DNA of 64,000 nucleotides from positions 3,471,501 through 3,535,500 of the forward strand of contig NW_024104532.1 in assembly GCF_003945595.2 (NCBI RefSeq). The letters run 5' to 3'. Below the pieces are notes generated by a model that was not told where the DNA came from, made no database searches, and worked only from the letters and a program-made list of their open reading frames with translations. This document shows, piece by piece, positions 22,668 to 34,785 of the stretch. Source of the stretch: Pipra filicauda (Eukaryota > Chordata > Aves > Passeriformes > Pipridae). A program made the translations under genes and the position numbers. Positions within the stretch are counted from its first letter, which is position 1. Each line of letters begins with the position of its first letter.

Positions 22668-22775
22668 GCACATGGTGGGGTTGTCCTGGGCAGGGCCAGG
22701 AGCTGGACTTCAGTGATCCTTGTGGGTCCTTTCCAGTTCAGGATATTCTGTTATTCTATGATTCTAAGATTCACT
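22668..22775 (+). mobile_element. CR1 LINE 3' fragment
   Basis: Reads CACATGGTGGGGTTGTCCTG, GGGCCAGGAGCTGGACTTCA and GTTCAGGATATTCTGTTATT, ending in CTATGATTC. A short CR1 3' end. Confidence 0.9.
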
Positions 22776-25700
22776 CTGCTCACATCCAGCACTTTCCACC
22801 AGCAGCCTCACTCTGCAAGATAACACATATTAACACTGCTGACACCATATCATCCTAAAGATCTGGATTTCTTTTATACAAAAAATCAGAGGCAAACCTA
22901 AATGGCAATAAAGTTTCAGGAGGTCTTAAAAGTTCTAGGAATCCTGAGCATTTTATTAGGTGAACTAGCAATTCTGCAGTAAAAATTGCTTTGGGTTTTG
23001 CTGTTCAATTGTACTTTTCCACATTGCTTTCAGCTTTCAAGATGTTAAAGAGTTCAGCCTGCAATGCGCTTTGGGCTGCAGGCAGGGAATGCATTTGTAA
23101 AACATTACATGCCACTTCTGCAGAAAATGGGAGTCCTCCCCATCAGCCACGCTCTCCCATTTCTAGCAGAAGATGGTAATAAGCATAAAAGAAGAACAAA
23201 ATCTAACTAATGGGAATTTAAACAATCAGAAATTAAATGATGACAGCGATTATGACAGCTCAATACTTGGTAACACCTTCACCTTTCCCAGATGTCAGAG
23301 GATAAGCTATTTTTACTGAAAAGAGTTGGTAGAAACTGGAGCTTATTTGGACATCTGCAGCAGAAATTGATTTAAAGTGATTTGAGCTTTGAAAATGGGG
23401 TTCAGAGGCAACTCATTGGGCTTTATTTTTCTGGAAAAGGGGACAGATCACTTCGCATTCTTGGCGCAGGATCAGTCTCTTCACTGCAATGCCTGTCAGT
23501 CACATTTAAATATGTGCAATATTTATTCTTTTCACTTTCTGTATCTAAACATTTAATAGGCTTTGATTTTAGACTTTGCCATTGGGCAAGATGAAGGTGG
23601 CGCTTCCTCCTTTCGGGCATATCAAGGCTCTTTTTTGGGGGGGGCTTTTTTTCTTGCTCCATCCAGGGCAGAGGAAACTATTCCCTAAATCACAACATTA
23701 TTTCCCTGTCCCACTTCCACCCCAGCCAAGTTTCATCTCCCACCACCACAGTCCTTCCACTGGCAGTGGGTGATGCACCAGTGCTGACCCGAGCCCGGCT
23801 CAGGTTTATTCACCCGTCGGCTCCATCGTTCCTACTCCAGCCCTGTGCTCAGCCATGGCTGAACTCTCCGTTCTCCCCATCCGTCTGCTGAGTCTGCCTG
23901 GGCAGGAGCACGTCAGCTCCATGTGCCAGAAGCACTTGATCCATTGTAATATTAAGTTTCATGCTGCAGCCTTCAGTTATGTGACCCGGAATGTTTGACC
24001 TGATGTCAGAGGGGGCCTCGGGCTACGCAGATATTTCCCCGGGGCACCCTGCCCTCTTTCTACAGAAGGAATCTGATCCACCAACAGGAAAAGAATAAGA
24101 ATTTTCAGCTGTCCCATCCCCTGTGAAACAGTCTGTGCTACATGTGTCTAATGTAAGGTGCTCCTTATCGACTTGCTTTCTCCTCTTTTCCTTCTAGGTA
24201 ATAATCCTGTGCTAGTAGCCTTGTAAGAAACATTTTTCTTTTGCCATAGCATCTTTTACAGCCAACACCCCAAATGGGCTCCTGACTTGCAAGGTGCTAA
24301 AAAGCTGACAACCCTGTTATCCACAGAAATCCAGGCTGGCCAAAGGCATGCAGCATTTTGCAGAATCAAACTGCATTTCTGGGATTCAATTCATCCCTCA
24401 AGGAAATCCAGACACCTCTGGGAGAAGTGACAGTCCCCTCAGCGTTCCCTTCAGCATCCTGTGAAGAACTACACGTGAAACAGGGAGATTATTCCTGATA
24501 ACAAAATTCACAGTAGCTGGGAGTTGATCCCCCCTCCAATATCTGTTATCCTTGTGTTTTCTAACTGACTACAAAAAGCAAAGTCCAGAGCTCCACTGGC
24601 ACTAGGAGAGGCCACAAACCTTTTATGTAGGAAAATGCCTTTCAAGTTTATTTTCTTACCATCTACTATTTTCAAGCAGGGGATAATTTTTAATGACCAA
24701 ATGGTCTTGAAAATAAAGAAAGGTATCTGGATATGGGATTATTACTACTATTATTTAAAGAGCAGCATAGAAAATAGATTAGTTTTTTACAGGCTTTAGC
24801 AGCTCAGAGGTGGAAAACCCTCTCAGAGTTTTTGCAGATGCCAAAACAGGCCTGGATTCTGCAAAATGTCACCCTTGAATGGGCTTTTGCCCCTAAATGA
24901 CATAGATTTCACAGATGCTTGATCTGCCTTCCCAGAGTCCAGTTTGGGACATCTCGAAGTGGCTGTTGCTGGGCTGTATATGCAGATGTGCCAAACATTC
25001 ACATGTTGCTGATGGAAGAGTAATTTTTTGGCCATTAACAGGTGCGAGCGTCAGCCAGACGTTTGATCTGGCCCATTTGTCCACATGGCATCTAGAAACT
25101 GCTTCATTAGGCCAGAAGCATATGAAAGAAAAGCACAGTCACAACACTGAGGGTGAACTTGAGATCTCCTCTGCTCTGATTCCAGCTCCAGTTGGGATGC
25201 TGTGCTTCACCTGGGGTACCATTTGTAAACTCTCTACACCCATTACCTCAACTTTTTAAGCAGGAAAACCAGGAGCAACCTTTCCCCCAAAGTCACTTTT
25301 TGAAAATTAAGGTTTGAAAAATGTTCTGAAGACTAAATCCTGCTCCAGCGCACATCCAAAACCTTCACAGTTGCTTGAAACTGAATGGCATAATGGAGAT
25401 AAGTACAGCCAGGGAGTCATTTGGAAAGTCCAGACAATGACCACCTCAATCAGAGCTGCTTCCTAAGGCAGACATCTAAATAAATGCTAATGAAATAATT
25501 ACTACAACACCCCCAACCAATGGGGGCTGCAGTACTTAAAAGTAACAACAGCCGAGAACAGACTGTCCGTTAAAAAACAAAACAGAACATTGAAAAGCCG
25601 CAAAAGAAAGCAACAGTTTGTGCATTTCAGAGCTCTGAGAAACACTGTACCTTTGAGCCAGGCTTTTGTTCAAGGGAAGGCTTTTCCCTTTCAGCCCTCC

Positions 25701-28700
25701 CTTACTTTCACTGCCCGCTTTATCATTCATGCTTTTCGCTTGCCACATACCCAGATGCTACAAAAAAGGGCAGACTGTGGGCCCAGCTGAAGTGTCCTGA
25801 CATCAAAAGGCTCCCATTGACTTTAACGGACATTTAACCAACCCTCTATAAATCACTGAAAGTCAGTGATTAAACAGACAGACCCCTTCTGAATGGAGCA
25901 GAGACTAACAGAACGCCCCTGAAATTTAGCTCCTCTGTTAACTCCAACCCTGCATGCCTGGGGGCACGTCTACGATGCTTTATCTCCTAACCTCCATGCT
26001 GAGAGAGCTGCAAAGAGAAGGAGTTTCCCTCCGAGCCAGAGAAGAATTTCTGTAATTGTAGCCCTGTCTGGGATGTTACATCAGGTCTTCTATATTTTCT
26101 TAGAGTGGAGAGCATCCCAAAGCACTGCCAACCGTTTGATTCCCAGATCCTGATGTTAGACCAAGTTCTGCATTAGAGAGGGTACCTGGAAGGTAGTGGA
26201 TGTCTTTAGACAATCCATGGTGGAGGTTCATTTGAGGTCCATGACGCACACTCGGAATCCTGAACCTACTTTGTTAACATCGGTAACTGATTGACCAGCT
26301 GGGGCTTTGCCACTGCTGTAGGTGCACTGGTGTGCCCACTCAGGGAGCCCTTCCAGCTCACACAGTCGTTCCAGCACGTGCCTCACTGGTGAACCTCAGG
26401 TCCTCCCATGGAAATTTGTTGTGTCTGCGTAACAACCGTGACGCAGTTCATCGACGTGGGAGTGAAACATGACTGAGGTCGTTCCTTCTGTGCATATTTG
26501 ACCATGTCATCTGCCCAAGAAGTCACTGCCCTCCCAAAGGCCACCCCTCTAAGCAGGGACAACCATCTCTCACCCGTCTGTTAAGGCAGTCACCAGTTCC
26601 TCCTGCACAAAGCAGCACTGGGCTGACAGGTTTGATGATCTGCAGATGATGTTCAGCCTTGACTCATAAGCCAGATATCTCCTGGAAATTTTATATCCCT
26701 GAAAAGGCAAAGTGCTCAGCTCATTAATGGGACACATCTCTATGCCTGACCATGGGCCACGTCCTGAGTTGCTGCTTTATATACTCACAGATAAAGCATA
26801 TTTTTTAAAAAAGTAAAAATAATTAAAAAAAAAGGTGAATCCTGAAAATATATAGTATCTCAAAGATGTTTTTTTGAAGGAAAAAAAATCCCCTAAATTA
26901 CTTCATCAAAATAATAAGGGAAAAGTTTACTGACCCATGTTACGGTGGCTGAGGTTGTGCTTAGTGTACCTGCCCCTCGGCATTTCTGTGCTGCCAGATC
27001 ATTCCCTTGAGTCTCCTGGCAACTGGGAGAACAAGCAGCAGCCCCAGAGTACTCCTGAAACTACACCAGTGCCAGAATAGCCCTAGGATCAAGGTGGCTC
27101 CAATCTCAAATTTTGTGCAAGCTCTGCAACCCCCCCAGTCTGACTGGACTTGTCAGCACTAATTTGGCCCTTCAATGGATGACAATAGTTCCTAGTGCTT
27201 GCACTATTCTTTTACACTTCCCAAACAGCTTTGGTTTGCAAAGAGCAAAGGGGGAAAGCCAGACTCTAGCACTAAGGCCCAGGTCTAGGGTGAATCACTG
27301 AAGTTCCCATCAAGAAAGAAGAGCCAAAACCTCGGGGAGACTCGGTGAGAACCAGAACTCACATCCAGAGCAAGTTTGCTTGTTTTGAAAGCGTTTCTGC
27401 AAGCTATAAAATTTTGCAAAATGTCCCACATATGTTTTCTTACCCTTCTCCAAGACCTGAAATTTTGGCATTGGCTTTTAAACATATTATTAGCCCAGCC
27501 AGACTCTTCTATGAGGTCTAACAGATGCATCACACTTGGCATTTGCCTCAGCAAAAGACACATCCTAAAAGCAGCACCAGCTCTACCCAATAATGAGTTT
27601 TATACCTTGGTCAGGCCAGTTCTTTGCCCTATCCCTCTGAAGAGCCCCACTCTACACCTCAGACCAGCTTTGATCTTCCCAGTGGGGACACTGTTGTTGA
27701 GTTTCACCACTGGCATTGGCTGCTCCTGTTTCCCTGCTCAGCCACATCTCCTGGTGCTCCCAAGGTCCTTTCCTGCCCTTGCTGTGTCCTGCAGCACGTC
27801 TAAGTGAACCCAAAACTCTTCTTTCCCATCACGTCCATAGCTCTGGATGGCTGTCCAGCACAGCAGCCAGAGCCGGCCCAGACACTGTGACGGGGATGGG
27901 AGAGATTAGGTCAGTATTAGATTTCAGTCTTCCAGACGTTCATATGAAGCAGCTCCTTCCGCTTTAACTACTTTCCTTTCAAATTTTTCAGCCAAGGGCT
28001 GTGTCCAGACTGTGACCAATACACTGCTGCACAGACTGAATGCAGTGGCTCAGAAAGAAGCCTCATTCATAGCTGAGGTTCACACACAGAGCAGCACAGC
28101 CACATCTTTCGTGTCATCCACAAGTGTAGCCCGCAGCTAGTTTTCTTTTGTACAAGATTTCATGCCTGTGTCTTCAGCCAAAAAGCTGTAGAACAAGTTC
28201 ACACTGTCATTCCAAGTCCTCTTCATGCTTTCTAAGTAGTCCTGAGTGCCAGAGCCATGAGTTTTCAAGTTGATTCTTTACCTATTTATTCTTTATTTTC
28301 TTTTTTTTTACAGTATATCCATTTTTAATATTCATTTTACATTTGTTTCTTATTCAGTTTTATTTTGTCTTATCCCACCACATCTGTCTCCTCATCACCC
28401 TTTGCAGTGCCTCTCCCAGTTCAGTACTGACTGGAAATTCAGTTATTGTTCTGCTTACCCATCTCTTCTGCATCACTAACAGAGATGACAAACAAAATTA
28501 GGTCTAATATTTTAAAACTAAAACATGAAGAAAACTGACCTCTCAACTCAAATCCCATGATTTGCCTTATTGCCTGAAGTTGCTAAAACAAAAAAGTACT
28601 CCAGCAAAACAACTTTTGTTATTCTGCGGGAAAATTCCTAAAGAAACAAGTATTTTCCAGTTGTATTTCTATTTTTCCTTGAAATCGGTGAGCTTCTTTA

Positions 28701-29027
28701 AAAAGGAATGTTTGTGGAGGGGGAAAAAATTTGTAAAAAATTACCTTTTTGGGGTCTAACAGCCATTTTTCCTGTTGTTAAAAAAGCCAGTAAAGCATTC
28801 CTCCAGTAAGTGAGAGGCCATCTTTCTCAGTCAAAGAGGTACAGCGCTTGCCAAAGCAGATTCTTGTCTGAAGTGACACAGGGGACATGAAGGAAACCTG
28901 CAAACCAAAAAATCCAGTATGCAGCTCCTGTTCCCAGCCCAGCTTGTGCCAGTGCTGGTGCCACGTGCTGCTGACCACCAGCAAGAACCAAGCTCTGTGC
29001 GCTTCTGAGGGAAGGGGGACAACAGTT
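22776..29027. other. Intergenic, no gene seen
   Basis: Over 6 kb without a supportable exon. About 23780-24190 retains scattered CpGs and complex sequence and may be a conserved non-coding element. A perfect 9-bp-arm hairpin lies at 25851-25871. About 26200-26680 is also CpG-bearing and reads like decayed coding or repeat sequence on the minus strand, but I cannot name it. Confidence 0.5.
25851..25871. repeat. Perfect short inverted repeat
   Basis: AATCACTGA and TCAGTGATT are separated by three bases, giving a 9-bp perfect stem. It may be a dyad binding site or coincidence. Confidence 0.7.
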
Positions 29028-29082
29028 AATGGTTGGATTCGATGAGCTCAGAGGTCTTTCACAACGTTAATGATTCTGTGAA
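29028..29082 (+). mobile_element. Short CR1 3' tail remnant
   Basis: Reads GGTTGGATTCGATGAGCTCA, then GAGGTCTTTCACAACGTTAA and TGATTCTGTGAA. This is the terminal part of a CR1 copy. Confidence 0.8.
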
Positions 29083-29255
29083 TGCAGTTGAGACCCCAGA
29101 GCATCTTTTCTGGTGGAGGATCCAACAGACCCCTTGAGCTGCCAACCACCAGGGTGACCCTTCCAAGGACAGTGAGACCCAGCGATGACCCAACAGAGAC
29201 GTGCCACCTGCAGTGACTCTGAGCTCCACTCTCTTCCACCAACCTGAAAATCTTT

Positions 29256-29495
29256 CACAGAATAACAGAATCATTTAGGTTGGAAAAGACCTCCAAGATC
29301 ATCAAGTCCACCCTGTGACCCACCACCACCTTGTCAACCAGACCAGAGCACTGAGTGCCACATCCAGTTGTTTCTTGAACACCTCCAGGGATGGTGACTC
29401 CACCAGCCCATTCCGGGGCTTGGCAACCCTTTCCATGAAGAAATTCTTCCTGATGTCCAACCTGAACCACCCTTGGTGCAACTCAGGTCAATCCT
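29256..29495 (-). mobile_element. CR1 LINE 3' fragment, reverse
   Basis: Reverse-oriented CR1: TTAGGTTGGAAAAGACCTCC, AGACCAGAGCACTGAGTGCC and CACCTCCAGGGATGGTGACT, then TTCTTCCTGATGTCCAACCT. Same subtype as the copy at 5976-6178 but longer. Confidence 0.93.
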
Positions 29496-32400
29496 GACAC
29501 CTTTGTCTGGGGTGGAGGGGAATGGTCAGAGGCTGCACTCACACAGGGCACGAGTTTGTCAGTCATAGCCATCAATTTACTACTGTTTTGTCTGCCAACC
29601 TCTCTGTGCTGCAGAAAGGAAGACACTGCATCAGAAAGCTTTTGTTCAGTGAGGTTGAATTCTTCCTGCAGCTGTACACAAGCAGCTTTTTCCCTAAGGA
29701 TTCAGGTGGTAAAGCAAGGAGGGAGAATGTGGTTCAGGCATTGCCAGTGTGGCAACCTCCAAACCTTTCCCTTGCCTATTCAGTGCTGTTTGTTCTGCTG
29801 GGTAATCAAGGCAAACAATATAGAAATGTGCAGCAGTGATGCCTCCCCAGAGGGCAGCTCTAACTAGCTGGGATTTGGGAATAGTAAATCTTCCTATGAG
29901 TATCTGCAACAGCTCCTGTGCTCCACTCAGCTATTCCTAGTGAGCGCCCGCAGGCACAGCTGGCTTCACTCCTCCCCTTCCAAAACTGCAACTCTGTGGT
30001 GTTCAGGAAACACAATACCAGGGACTTCTCTTGCAACTTTTCTCGGTATTTTCCACAGTGGGTGAAAAATGGGCCCAGCTTCTCTGCAAGTCCTTGCAAG
30101 CTCAGCCCAGCTCCGGATGACACAGTCTGGTCCCGCAAAAGCACGGCACATCCCTGAGTTCAGGAGCACTGCAGAACATCAGATGGGTAATACGTGTTGT
30201 TCTTTCCCAGTGCCAAGGGGAAGTGGTTGCATTGTGATTATCTGATGATTGAAAAGAGACACGCTTGGAAAGGTTCCTGAGCAGAGTCTTTCTCTTTGTG
30301 CAGAGCAGCACAGCTCAAGCATGGGGCAGCACAGGGTGCTGTGCAATCGACCCCAAGGTTTGCGTACCTTTGAGTATTTTTAAATTGGGAGCAGCTGCTG
30401 GCAAACTAGCAGGGATGTTTTATAGCTTGCTGACAATGCCAGATTTTGCAGATATTAGAGCCCACACTCAGTGGCATCTCTGGAGTATTCTGTTTTTACA
30501 AGCGTTTCCCAACACACCACCAAGAATGCACAAGAAATGCTCACATTTATGCCATCGGGGATCAGGGATTGTTTGTCCCCTTCCACAGTTGACCCAGACG
30601 TGCTCCCTGCACTGCAATCAGCCCATGGGCATGAGCTTGGTGGGGAAGGGCTAGTGTCTCTCCTCACTGGGGATTTTATGGTTGGTTCAGGCCACCAGCA
30701 GTGCATCTGTTGTCAGACGTGGTACTCCCTCACCTGAGAAGTTATTTGTCTCAAGAGTTTGCTTGTTTAGAAAAGGAGATTATAATATTTATTTCCCAGC
30801 AGAGATGCAAAGCCTCAATCATTACTTAAGCAACTGAAGGTTTTTATCTGGATGAAGCTAAATAAGTGTAAAATTATAGAGGGGATTAAGACAGATTAAG
30901 AGGTGCCTGTTAGTCAGAAATCATTCCTGGTGGGCTGGGAAATTTTCCAAGAGGCTAAACATGACTTACAGCATCACAAAGCAAGTATCTTGTGCTACCA
31001 TATCATTGCTACCATATCACTCCTTGTGCTTGGAGTCATCACCTCCAGCAATGCCTTGGAGATCTGCTGCCTGCCCTGCTGTTCATGGGTCCACACCCGC
31101 TGACAGCCTCAGGAATCACACTCAGATGTCTCTGGAAGTGAGACCTCCTCAGTCCCTGCACCTGGCTGAAGGGTTTCACTCAAGCAATTGTGGACATGCC
31201 TCAATCCCTGCTCACTACCAGGTCTGGCACCGCCCTGAACGATCGCTTTCAGCAGCTTCATTGCCCACAGGTCCTTATCGTGGATCTACCACCTCCACAC
31301 CTCACAGGATTGGATTTTTTTAAACAAAAGTTATCATTCTGAAAAAAAAAAAAAGCACCACATCCCTTCTCTGTGTGCTGTCACAATGGTGTTGCTACAT
31401 CCCCTTAAAGGGATGGTGTGCAAGTGCATAAGTACATTTCATCAGTACTATTTTTTGTTCTTTAACTCATTTTAGGGGGTTTGGACAGGGATCTCAGGGC
31501 TGTCTGTTCCATTAGGAAAAGATAGTGCAACCTTTTACCCATCACAAAGCCATAATACTATATTTCTTGGACCTCGTATGTCTCAAGGGTGTCAACAAAT
31601 CAGAAAGTGCAAAGACTGTGCACACTACCAGGGAATAATATTTCTTTAAAATAAAACAATCTCAGCATTTTATTTCCCTTCCCTCAATTTGCTTGAAAAT
31701 TGTGCAACAGAAAACTGTTTCAGACCAGATAACAGACAAGCTGCAGCTTCAAACTGCAAAGCAGCACCGGATTACCTCTGGATTAAATGCTAAAAAGGAG
31801 GCCTTGCTTATTTTTTGAAAGAATAGGGGAAAATATAATGCTTTAAAATATTTTTGAGGTCCTGGGACTTCTGGTTGTGTAACAACCAAAACTTCTCTTG
31901 AGTCATTATACCCTCCTCTTGTTAAGTTCTCATTTGTTTTCACACATATGACATATCAGCTTCCTACATCAGTGGGTAGGAAGATCATACCTGCTTTATA
32001 ATCCTTTATAATGCTGCTTCTCCTTCCCTCAAATAATTTCTTCCAAAAAAAACCTTTCAGGTAATCAGTCAGCCCACAGACCTAAAGAGAATCGCTGTCT
32101 CCTGACAATGACATATTGCCTGTATTTTAGGAATTCTAAAAAAAAATCAGAGAGTATATTTACTGAGCTGATCTGTACCTGGAATCCTCCTCTTGATACT
32201 GCAAAGGCACATGGAGCCTGTGCTGAACAGAAACCCAACAACATGAAGTGAGATTCAGAATAAAAGGCAATTTTTTTCCAGTTTTTAGAAGAAACTGAAT
32301 TATGACACTCAAAGACCACTCCTCCCACCAAAAGCCTCTTCACGTAGCTTTGCCCGTGAAAAAGTTGTTTGCCTTCAGGATGAGATTCAGGACCTAGGAT

Positions 32401-34644
32401 GGATGCAGCATGCTCCACGTGAAGGAAAGCATCCACAGAGTGTGAGAGCTGCTGATGAGAGAAGCAAAAAGCAGGAGAGATCCCAAAGGCACAAGAGCCT
32501 GAACAGCAGCAGCTGTGAATATCTGCCCTCCTCCTCTCCTGGTTTCTGCTGTTCTTGGATAAAAACATAAGGGATTTTTTTGGGGTCAGTCTTAGAAAGA
32601 AACGGGTTAGCATTTGTTTTTCAGGAGGCAGAGATGTTTGCAGCTGAGCAGCTCTGAGTGGCCAGAATCCCACACTAGGGCTTGTGATCCCTGTGGATCT
32701 CCTGCTCCTCCTCCCCTCAATTGCTTGGCTCTGCACAGTCCCTGTCCTTGATGGGGTGTTTATCACAGCCTGGCATTTGAGATGTAATTAGTTGCTCCTT
32801 CTTCATTCTTAACACTTGAAATGTAAGCCTTGAATCTCATTAATGCAACAGCCAGGTTTCTGTCCAGAATTATGGAGCTGAGAGCAATGGGATGGGCATG
32901 AGGATAGGGCACAGCTGGCCAAGCTTTCTCATGCCCTCCCGGAGACTCCTTCTCGCCAGGCCACCTCTCAGAAACACACTGGATGACTGAAATGACTGGA
33001 ACAACCTGGGAGCTGGACTCTGCCCTGTGGTTGTCCCTTTCTGGGCTATCCAACAGCCACAGTGTGAGTGTCCCTCCCATCCAAAAGCAGGGTAAAGCCA
33101 AGTGCTTCCTTGCTCCATGACAACACGATGTGCTGGCAGAGAGACACAGCTCCGGGTGGGCTCCAGACCAGCTTGCAGGTGGGCACTGAACAGGCTTGGG
33201 AGCCCTTTCAGCTCCCAACGACTGTGTCCTGAGGCTCTGCTCAGTGCCAGGACAACTCATGACAAGGGTTTATCCAGGACAAACAGGAATTAATGCCAAC
33301 AGAAACTGAACCCAGTTCAGAAAGGAGAGGTCCCCCTTGTCTGTAACACAACACCCAGCACAGCCAGGGATGTTTTCTCTGTAATGAGATAGTCTGACTA
33401 GGGGACTCTGTTAGCAGTAACCAGACACGCCTCCCTCCAGCTTCCCCTTCTCCCTTTCCAATACAAGGAATCCCTTCTCACCTTAAAGGAGCCCAGCAGT
33501 GCACAGTCCTATTCTCAGTACCAGCCATTCCCACCCAGAAAGGGCTACTGCTTTCAAGATCTAGAAACATCAGCCCCCTTCTCTTACAGATCCGTAGCTC
33601 CCTTTCAACTCCCTAAGGACTCCCCTGATTTTATCCAGAAGAAAACATGAGTTTAAGTAAGTCCTCACAGCCAAAATCTGTATTTTTTGACTTAACAGAA
33701 GAGGTACTAAATTAAAACTCTCCTAGCTGCTGTACAGGTGAATACTCCTCAAGAAACCAGATAATCAGGCCATGTTCCTCATTAAACAACCCACGGTATG
33801 AGCACCAATATGTGCTATTAGCTTGTTGCTTCTAAAGGATGCTCCACACCCCTTCTCTTGTCTTGGAAATAGCCTATAACTGTGACTGTAAATTTAAAGA
33901 GAAGGCTTAGAAGTGGTGATGTTGACACAGGGGCTGACAGGCTAGTATAGAAATTGGGAAAATAAAAGAAAAGCTTAATACCACAGCTGTATCTCTCCCA
34001 CAACTGGAGAGAAGCATCAGGTGAGGTCAGAATCAGCCATCTAATGAGTTTCATTTGATCCTTTTTCTTACCTGTTTGAGTGACTTCGCAGAATTTCTCT
34101 GCCTCCTGTATACTTACTTTTTCCCTCTGATAATCTCCTCAGGCTAGTCCAAGAGAGCCCATTGAGATGTCCCCTGAAAAAAGCAAATTGACTGACTCTC
34201 ACCTGTTTTATGCATAAGGGTCATACGCAAATATATATTTACAGCATTAACCCTTTTTGCCAAGCACAGAATTCCTTCCAGGATAGGACAGCACATCTAC
34301 AGATGCTTGCCTGTCCTTCAGCTGTGTTAAAATCTGCCGTTTGTGCTTCCCAAGCAAACCAGACTATTCTCTGCTGCAGCCCTGAGCTCCTGGTTGTCAA
34401 TCCTTCTGCAAAACTTAGAGTCACCATTTTACATCAGAGAGAATTAACGTTGATGGCCCAAACCTTTGCAAGTCTTGGAGCAGACTCATGTTCCCTTAGG
34501 TTCTTTTTACTCCCAGGTTAAAAAGGAGTTTGAAGAAAGAAATCTGCCTCATGCCTAAACTTCAGTAAGTCCCAAACCTGTGGAGCAAAGTTCCAGCATC
34601 CTCAGAGGTCTCTTCCTGATACTGAAAACATGTAAGTGGTTTCA
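29496..34644. other. Intergenic, no gene seen
   Basis: No exon recognised. A CTCF-like core (TCCCCAGAGGGCAG) lies at 29844-29857 and an A13 tract at 31342-31354. Two overlapping minus-strand frames (233 and 165 codons) span 32065-33260 without domain resemblance. Confidence 0.5.
29844..29857 (+). promoter_or_regulatory. CTCF-like motif
   Basis: TCCCCAGAGGGCAG matches the CTCF core at all but about two positions. It has the same orientation as the motif at 19634. Confidence 0.35.
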
Positions 34645-34785
34645 CCCATGGAAGTGTTCAAGACCAGGTTGGACAGGGCTTGGAGCAACCTAGTGTAGTG
34701 GAAGGTGTCCCTGCCCATGGCAGGGGGGTGGGACTGGATGATCTTTCAGGTGCCTTCCAACCCAGACCATGCTGTGATTCTCAGA
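34645..34785 (+). mobile_element. CR1 LINE 3' fragment
   Basis: Reads CATGGAAGTGTTCAAGACCA, GGTTGGACAGGGCTTGGAGC, TGTCCCTGCCCATGGCAGGG and TGCCTTCCAACCCAGACCAT. This is the last CR1 copy that I can recognise in the window. Confidence 0.93.

Noticed and set aside
32065..32766. 233-codon minus-strand frame as a protein gene
   Set aside because: No domain and no splice or promoter context; kept only as a low-interest finding.
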